The notes under the pieces: model-generated
What the model was told of the DNA's origin: nothing
Database searches by the model: none
Seen by the model: the letters and a program-made list of their open reading frames with translations, nothing else
Assembly: GCA_934408585.1 (NCBI GenBank)
Contig: CAKRVA010000028.1
Span: 1-11,624, forward strand
Length of the DNA: 11,624 nucleotides
Reading direction: 5' to 3'
From: an uncultured Lachnospiraceae bacterium
Lineage (GTDB): Bacteria > Bacillota > Clostridia > Lachnospirales > Lachnospiraceae
In this document: piece after piece, positions 8,108 to 11,624 of the stretch
How the letters are laid out: the number at the start of each line of letters is the position of its first letter
How positions within the stretch are numbered: the first letter of the stretch is position 1
Translations under genes and position numbers: made by a program

Positions 8108-8147
8108 GTGAAAGGAACCATGTATTACAATACACAGTTCCCTTCAC
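8108..8147 (-). promoter_or_regulatory. Intercistronic 18-pair hairpin between binding-protein and permease genes
   Basis: The arms are 8108-8125 and 8130-8147 with a 4-base loop. All 18 positions pair in minus-strand RNA, three of them as G-U wobbles (8120/8135, 8119/8136, 8113/8142). In plus-strand RNA these three would be A-C mismatches, so the fold belongs to the operon transcript. No T-tract follows, which argues against an intrinsic terminator. Hairpins after solute-binding-protein genes commonly stabilise the upstream mRNA and lower permease expression; that role is inferred here. The 5' arm starts 11 bases after the binding-protein stop codon. Confidence 0.75.
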
Positions 8148-8158
8148 TTTCATTTTAC

Positions 8159-9478
8159 CTATTTTGCATCATCATTTAACTGCTTTGCCTGTGCAATTAC
8201 TTCTTCACTTGTCATCTGTTCTTCACAAACGTACTGGATTCCACCATTCATTGTTTCATATGCTTCATGATTTACCTGAGAATCCAATGCTGCATCCTGA
8301 TAGGTTGCCTTTTCTAACATTTCTACCGCACTCTTTAATAATTCACTTGAGTTTTCCGGTGCTTCACAATTAATTGCAGGGCTTCCACCATATGCAATAA
8401 ATTTAGCCATAATTTCCGGAGAGGTAAGATATTTCAAGAATTTTAATGTTTCATCGCTTCTTTCATAGGCATCCTTTGTCATATGCCAGCCGGATGAAAA
8501 GCCTGCAATTGCACAACTTTCGCCACCTGTTCCACCAGGAAGTGTCGGCATGGAAATAATTCTCATATCCGGATTATCCTGTAAGCTATCCGTACACCAT
8601 GATCCATTAATCATCATAGCAGCTTTTCCTTCTGAGAAGAGCAAACGTACATCATCTTCGGAAATTGTAAAGGTATCTTTTGGAAGTCCGCCATTTTTAT
8701 ATAACTCTGCAATACAGTCCAAAGCAATTGCCCAACTGTCATCAAAGTAGTTTCTATGGTTTTCCTTTCCTGCTGCACCCATGATAAAGTTTTCTGTTGT
8801 GATATAAGGCATGCTTAATGACATGGAAAGAGTTACAATATCATTCTGCGCAAATACTTCATTCGCTTTCAAAATGTTTTCCCAGGAAGTAGGTTCTTCC
8901 AGATTATATTCATCAAATAATGCCTTATTATAAAACAGACCTTCATAGTAACCAATAAACGGCAATGCATATTGTTTTCCCTGATACTGTACATTTTCAA
9001 GAGGTGACTCTTTGAAATTTCCTGCCCATTCCGGATCTTCTTTTAAAATATCACTGAATTCCACAAAAAGTCCTGTATCTTCAAATGTCTTGGTATATGC
9101 TTCACCTGTATAATACAGAATTAAATCTGCAGGATTTCCTGCTGACAAATCTGCCTGTACCTTAGTTTTAAACAAGTCATTACTTCCTGAGGTAGGTTGT
9201 GATTCATCCACAATCGTAATTCCCGGATGTTCTGTCATATAATCATTGCATACTTCTTTCCAAATAGGTGCATAAGCATCTGAACCTGCGAAATATGTCA
9301 CTACTCTAATTTCCTCATTAACTGTTTCTTCTGAAGAATCAGTTGTTTCCGTTTTTGCTGTTTCTTCTGTCCCCGTCTCTGATGCATTACCATTTGTGCT
9401 ATTTTGTCCACAACCAGCAAGTAATGTGCCTGTCATAGCGAGGGTCATTAAAAGTGCTACTAATTTTTTTGTTTTCAT
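8159..9478 (-). CDS. ABC transporter solute-binding lipoprotein, carbohydrate type (SBP family 1)
   Basis: A 439-residue exported lipoprotein. The signal peptide MKTKKLVALLMTLAMTGTLLAGC ends in a lipobox LLAGC (19-23), with C23 as the acylated residue. A Ser/Thr/Glu-rich linker to about residue 55 tethers the ligand domain outside the membrane. The mature part has the usual family 1 features: an early VVTYFAGSD strand, the NPADLILYYTGEAY region (about 114-127), YNKALFDEYNLEEPTSWENIL (about 183-203), the GKAAMMINGSW segment, and KFLKYLTSPEIMAKF near the C-terminus. It captures a sugar or oligosaccharide for the two permeases encoded next. A GGGAGAG ribosome site precedes the ATG. The ligand cannot be told from sequence; a beta-linked amino-sugar oligosaccharide is inferred from neighbours. 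Confidence 0.93.
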   Translation of the reverse strand: MKTKKLVALLMTLAMTGTLLAGCGQNSTNGNASETGTEETAKTETTDSSEETVNEEIRVVTYFAGSDAYAPIWKEVCNDYMTEHPGITIVDESQPTSGSNDLFKTKVQADLSAGNPADLILYYTGEAYTKTFEDTGLFVEFSDILKEDPEWAGNFKESPLENVQYQGKQYALPFIGYYEGLFYNKALFDEYNLEEPTSWENILKANEVFAQNDIVTLSMSLSMPYITTENFIMGAAGKENHRNYFDDSWAIALDCIAELYKNGGLPKDTFTISEDDVRLLFSEGKAAMMINGSWCTDSLQDNPDMRIISMPTLPGGTGGESCAIAGFSSGWHMTKDAYERSDETLKFLKYLTSPEIMAKFIAYGGSPAINCEAPENSSELLKSAVEMLEKATYQDAALDSQVNHEAYETMNGGIQYVCEEQMTSEEVIAQAKQLNDDAK

Positions 9479-9514
9479 AAATTCTCTCCCATTCCTTTCA
9501 ATCCTTCTCGTATT

Positions 9515-11116
9515 TTATAGTTCTTTTGCCGCATTTTCTGCGGCTATTTTCCCGTATACCAAAGCCATCGAATGACTTAATCCGGGAACGGTCAATGGAT
9601 AATCCACAGCAATTCGGTTTCCCTGCACATTTCCTGCTACATATAATCCCGGAATTATCTCTCCAGACTCATCATAGCAATGTGCATCTTCATCGCTTTG
9701 GATTCCCCCAAGTGCAGCAATCATAATTGCCGGCGTAAACCTGGCTGCATAAAAGGGAGCTTCCTTGACAGGAAATAGCCTCTCCTGTTTTTTCCCGTAG
9801 TCGACATCATTTCCCAGCTCGCATATGCGGTTATATTCTTTAATAGAAGCAAGCGTAGTCTCCTTTGGCAGGCCCGTTTTTTCAATTAATTCCTCCAGAG
9901 TCTGTGCTTCTATCAGGCTATTATTTTCAACAGCCTCTTGAATATACTTTGGTGCAATATAGTTATCAATATAGCATAGCTTATTGTATATACTGCCATC
10001 TTCAAGTTTCTTATCCTCTACTATATAACATACATTTCCATGGCTTGGATATTCCTTCTCTATATAGTTTCTCCAATTTCCGTCTATGATTTGCCACGCC
10101 TGTTTATCCGGCAAGTTTTCAATCTGGCTTCCTATCTGTTGACCGGGAGCATCTTCATTTACAAAACGCTTACCTCTGCTATCCAGCATTAAGAAATCCG
10201 ACACGCCAAATACGCTTCCCATATGGTGCGCCATTGCGGCATGAGGACTATCCTGAAGTTTCGCACCAATCCACATTGCCATTCTATGTCCATCACCTGT
10301 ATTAGATGGTGTTCTGTCTAATTCATAACTTGTCCATTGCTTTGGCGTTTTTACCATTCCCGGAAGGAATCTTTTCAGCATAGCCTGATTACTCATATAA
10401 TCTCCTGTTGCAAGGATAACACCTTTTTTGGCTATTGCTTTTAATATTCTTCCCTCTCTGTCTTCTGCAATCACTCCATTCACGCGTCCTTCCGGAACGC
10501 GAAGTAATTTTTTTACCCTAGTATTAAAATAACTTGTTACATTTCCTGTTTCTTCAGCCTTTTGAAAATTAGCTTTACAAACCGGTATATGTGACGGTCG
10601 AACCCATGCCGTGACCTGATAACATTTGAAGCTTTCCTTTTCATTATCAAAGCCATCTGGTAACGGATATCGTCTTGGCTGTACATAGCAACCGATTCCC
10701 GGCGTTGGAACCTGATCTGTCCGGTCCAGAATTTCTATCTTATCTATTCCATCCAAATACCAGTCAAATGCGTGTCCTGCTTCCTCAGCCCAACGTTTCA
10801 ATATGTTTTGGTTTGCTTTATATGCCATATCACGCATAAGCTGATTTACAATCTCCGTTTTGTTCACATTCTGACGATTCCAATGCTTCGCCACCTGGCT
10901 GTCCATTACGGCAAAATCACCGCTTCTTGCCTGTATGCATCGGCATTTTTCAAAAAGAACCACCTTTTGTCCCAATTCAGCAGCTCGACGAACTGCAGCC
11001 ACTCCTGCAAGTCCTCCTCCGACAACAATGATATCTGCGTTAACTGTTTCATCTATTTTACAATCTGTATAATCAGGTTCTTTTCCTAACCATTCTTCTT
11101 CGTCATATTGTCCCAA
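9515..11116 (-). CDS. FAD-dependent oxidoreductase, fumarate reductase flavoprotein superfamily (FAD_binding_2)
   Basis: A 533-residue soluble protein with no signal peptide. An ADP-binding Rossmann fold lies at about 28-57: IIVVGGGLAG with Gly33-Gly38, ending in LFEK where E56 would bind the ribose. Further FAD contacts are KKGVILATGDY (230-240) and LGGIQSD...GEIIPGLYVAGN (469-496). NTGDGHRMAMWIGA (272-285) is typical of the superfamily. Fumarate reductases carry Arg four residues after the NE of RFVNE, but here this is Gly325; the His before the late GG is Ala467 or Ala468. The late Arg501 (GNRIAVDYP) is kept. It therefore probably does not reduce fumarate. The start is TTG, with AAGGGAGAG seven bases upstream; the first in-frame ATG would remove the FAD-binding loop. 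It heads the sugar operon. No heme or FMN-binding domain is attached. The substrate is unknown. Confidence 0.85.
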   Translation of the reverse strand: MGQYDEEEWLGKEPDYTDCKIDETVNADIIVVGGGLAGVAAVRRAAELGQKVVLFEKCRCIQARSGDFAVMDSQVAKHWNRQNVNKTEIVNQLMRDMAYKANQNILKRWAEEAGHAFDWYLDGIDKIEILDRTDQVPTPGIGCYVQPRRYPLPDGFDNEKESFKCYQVTAWVRPSHIPVCKANFQKAEETGNVTSYFNTRVKKLLRVPEGRVNGVIAEDREGRILKAIAKKGVILATGDYMSNQAMLKRFLPGMVKTPKQWTSYELDRTPSNTGDGHRMAMWIGAKLQDSPHAAMAHHMGSVFGVSDFLMLDSRGKRFVNEDAPGQQIGSQIENLPDKQAWQIIDGNWRNYIEKEYPSHGNVCYIVEDKKLEDGSIYNKLCYIDNYIAPKYIQEAVENNSLIEAQTLEELIEKTGLPKETTLASIKEYNRICELGNDVDYGKKQERLFPVKEAPFYAARFTPAIMIAALGGIQSDEDAHCYDESGEIIPGLYVAGNVQGNRIAVDYPLTVPGLSHSMALVYGKIAAENAAKEL

Positions 11117-11123
11117 CTTTTTT

Positions 11124-11132
11124 CTCTCCCTT
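11124..11132 (-). promoter_or_regulatory. Ribosome binding site supporting a TTG start
   Basis: Minus-strand AAGGGAGAG ends seven bases before the TTG at 11116. An ATG at 11141 upstream is out of frame and reaches a stop after about a dozen codons. The TTG start is the only one in frame that has a ribosome site and keeps the FAD-binding fold intact. Confidence 0.65.
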
Positions 11133-11142
11133 CTTTTCCATT

Positions 11143-11171
11143 ATTATATAATGCACAAAATTTAACCACAA
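11143..11171 (-). promoter_or_regulatory. Sigma-A-like promoter of the sugar operon
   Basis: On the minus strand a perfect -10 box TATAAT (11143-11148) is preceded at exactly 17 bases by TTGTGG (11166-11171), a poor -35 box with three of six consensus bases. A weak -35 with a good -10 is what an activator-dependent promoter often looks like, which suits control by the MalT-like regulator. The predicted start would leave a leader of about 20 bases before the TTG codon. Confidence 0.6.
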
Positions 11172-11188
11172 CTATCATATCTGATAGT
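11171..11188. promoter_or_regulatory. 18-bp operator-like dyad next to the -35 box
   Basis: The sequence ACTATCATATCTGATAGT is symmetric at 16 of 18 positions (only the third and sixth bases from each side of the centre region break it, as one mismatched pair). It touches the upstream edge of the -35 element, where a class II activator would bind. Dyads of 18-20 bp are common targets of LuxR-type helix-turn-helix dimers. Assignment to the operon's own regulator is an inference. Confidence 0.5.
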
Positions 11189-11254
11189 ATTATTTGTCCA
11201 TATTTTTTATTTCAAAATATCATCTTTGTATACAAATTCATAAAAAATGGGCAT
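11189..11254. other. AT-rich upstream region without a gene
   Basis: Part of the roughly 300-base stretch between the flavoprotein gene and rpmF. It holds the 12-bp palindrome listed separately and long A/T runs that could act as an UP-like or curved element. A TTGAAA hexamer about 17 bases before a weak TAATAC is a poor second promoter candidate. No small gene with a ribosome site is seen on either strand. Confidence 0.4.
11225..11236. promoter_or_regulatory. Perfect 12-bp palindrome TTTGTATACAAA
   Basis: A perfect inverted repeat about 55 bases upstream of the -35 box and just beyond the rpmF terminator. Its core TTGTATACAA resembles operators of GntR-family repressors in form. No GntR gene is in the window, so this is a weak call based on symmetry alone. 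Confidence 0.3.
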
Positions 11255-11280
11255 AAAAAAAAGACTTCACACGAAATCTT
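11255..11280 (-). terminator. Intrinsic terminator after rpmF
   Basis: In minus-strand RNA AAGATTTC pairs with GAAGTCTT (8 pairs, one G-U) around a GTGT loop and is followed by an unbroken T run continuing to 11255. This is a standard Rho-independent terminator. It separates the ribosomal-protein transcript from the sugar operon promoter. Confidence 0.8.
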
Positions 11281-11341
11281 ATTCATAAATCATTTAATGT
11301 ATTTTTTTTAATTCTAACTTACGCACGACAAAAAAATTGAT

Positions 11342-11363
11342 TTGGGCTAAAATTGGGCTAAAA
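11342..11363. repeat. Perfect 11-bp tandem duplication downstream of rpmF
   Basis: The unit TTGGGCTAAAA occurs twice with no gap (11342-11352 and 11353-11363), in the untranslated region between the first hairpin and the rpmF terminator. Two copies only, so it may be a slippage product. No integrase or other mobility gene is in the window. Confidence 0.6.
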
Positions 11364-11372
11364 CTGTTTTTC

Positions 11373-11400
11373 AAAGGTTGAACAAAGTAGTCCAACCCTT
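11373..11400 (-). terminator. Hairpin just after rpmF
   Basis: AAGGGTTGGA pairs with TTCAACCTTT in minus-strand RNA (10 pairs, two G-U) around an 8-base loop. It starts about 20 bases after the rpmF stop codon. It lacks an immediate T-tract, so it may serve as a 3' end stabiliser or weak first terminator before the stronger one at 11255-11280. Confidence 0.45.
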
Positions 11401-11421
11401 GAATAAACAACGCTTTTGGAA

Positions 11422-11601
11422 TTAATCCTGAGCAATGATTTCTTTCTTGTTGTATGAGCCACACTTCTTGCATACTCTGTGAGGCATCATAAGAGCTCCA
11501 CACTTGCTGCACTTAACTAATCCAGGTACGCTCATTTTCCAATTTGCTCTTCTCTTATCTCTTCTAGCTTTAGAAGATTTATTCTTAGGACAGATAGACA
11601 T
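11422..11601 (-). CDS. rpmF: 50S ribosomal protein L32
   Basis: A 59-residue basic protein, the usual length for bL32, part of the large ribosomal subunit. It begins MSICPKNKSSKARRDKRRANWKM, where the KARRDKRRANWK stretch is the family hallmark. Residues 31-47 carry a zinc ribbon with four cysteines (CSKCG...CKKCG; C31, C34, C44, C47), so it is the zinc-binding form. A very strong AAGGAGGTG site precedes the ATG. In many Bacillota rpmF follows a YceD (DUF177) gene; that region is outside the window. The gene has no functional link to the sugar operon downstream and is separated from it by a terminator. Confidence 0.97.
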   Translation of the reverse strand: MSICPKNKSSKARRDKRRANWKMSVPGLVKCSKCGALMMPHRVCKKCGSYNKKEIIAQD

Positions 11602-11624
11602 CTTTACACCTCCTTATTAAACGC
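11593..11624 (-). promoter_or_regulatory. rpmF: rpmF ribosome binding site at the window edge
   Basis: Minus-strand AAGGAGGTGTAAAG directly precedes the rpmF ATG and matches the 16S anti-Shine-Dalgarno over nearly its full length, as expected for a highly translated ribosomal protein gene. The rpmF promoter lies beyond the window. Confidence 0.8.

Larger units (their letters stand above)
96..11148 (-). other. Eight-gene putative amino-sugar oligosaccharide operon
   Basis: Flavoprotein, binding lipoprotein, two permeases, GH9 hydrolase, MalT-like regulator, SIS enzyme and kinase lie in one direction. Gaps run from a small overlap to 66 bases, and I see no intrinsic terminator between them. 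A promoter precedes the first gene and hairpins follow the last. The single strong internal structure is the hairpin at 8108-8147. Internal promoters cannot be excluded from sequence. Confidence 0.75.

Noticed and set aside
9515..11116. Calling the flavoprotein a fumarate reductase or succinate dehydrogenase subunit
   Set aside because: The proton-donor Arg position is Gly325, the usual His is Ala, and there are no partner iron-sulfur, heme or FMN-binding modules.
11189..11254. A riboswitch or small RNA in the upstream region
   Set aside because: The predicted transcript start leaves only about 20 bases of leader, and I see no aptamer-like structure; this segment lies upstream of the promoter.
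11294..11512. A 72-codon open frame on the minus strand overlapping rpmF
   Set aside because: It uses another frame through rpmF and the downstream hairpin and tandem repeat; rpmF itself is unmistakable, and this frame lacks a ribosome site.
1..11624. CRISPR array, tRNA or rRNA genes, insertion sequence
   Set aside because: No regularly spaced repeats, no cloverleaf or rRNA-like segment, and no transposase-like frame or terminal inverted repeats were found by eye.

Overview
The window comes from an AT-rich Gram-positive chromosome with strong AGGAGG-type ribosome binding sites. The L32 protein at the right edge, the catabolic gene set and the lipoprotein style point to Bacillota, class Clostridia, probably a gut Lachnospiraceae. 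That placement is by resemblance only; no search was run. Every supported gene is on the minus strand, so transcription runs from high to low coordinates.

Right edge (11116-11624): rpmF, coding for ribosomal protein L32 (11422-11601), is the end of a separate housekeeping unit. About 300 bases follow without a gene. They hold a hairpin (11373-11400), a perfect 11-bp tandem repeat (11342-11363), a good intrinsic terminator (11255-11280), a 12-bp palindrome (11225-11236), an operator-like dyad (11171-11188) and a sigma-A-like promoter (11143-11171).

Main block (96-11116): eight genes in one direction with gaps of 66 bases or fewer or slight overlaps, so probably one operon. In order they are: an FAD-dependent oxidoreductase of the fumarate reductase flavoprotein superfamily with a TTG start; a sugar-type ABC solute-binding lipoprotein; MalF-like and MalG-like permeases; a signal-less glycoside hydrolase family 9 enzyme with an unusual DATGD motif; a large MalT-type ATP-binding LuxR regulator; a double-SIS sugar-phosphate isomerase/deaminase; and a BadF/BcrA-type (NAGK/glucosamine kinase-like) sugar kinase. 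Two hairpins (31-61 and 73-97) close the block.

The best model, by inference, is uptake of a beta-linked amino-sugar oligosaccharide such as a glucosamine di- or oligosaccharide. The cytoplasmic GH9 enzyme would trim it, the kinase phosphorylate the monomer, and the SIS enzyme turn the amino-sugar phosphate into fructose 6-phosphate and ammonia. A MalT-like inducer-sensing ATPase would control the set. Gene content recalls the Vibrio (GlcN)2 locus, which pairs a GH9 exo-glucosaminidase with the glucosamine kinase GspK. No transporter ATPase is present, so a shared MsmX-type ATPase elsewhere is expected. The flavoprotein is the piece the model does not explain: it lacks two residues usual for fumarate reductases and no electron partner is encoded nearby.

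The most notable RNA signal is an 18-pair hairpin between the binding-protein and first permease genes. Its 3' arm could alternatively pair with the permease Shine-Dalgarno sequence, suggesting a translational switch or mRNA-stability element.
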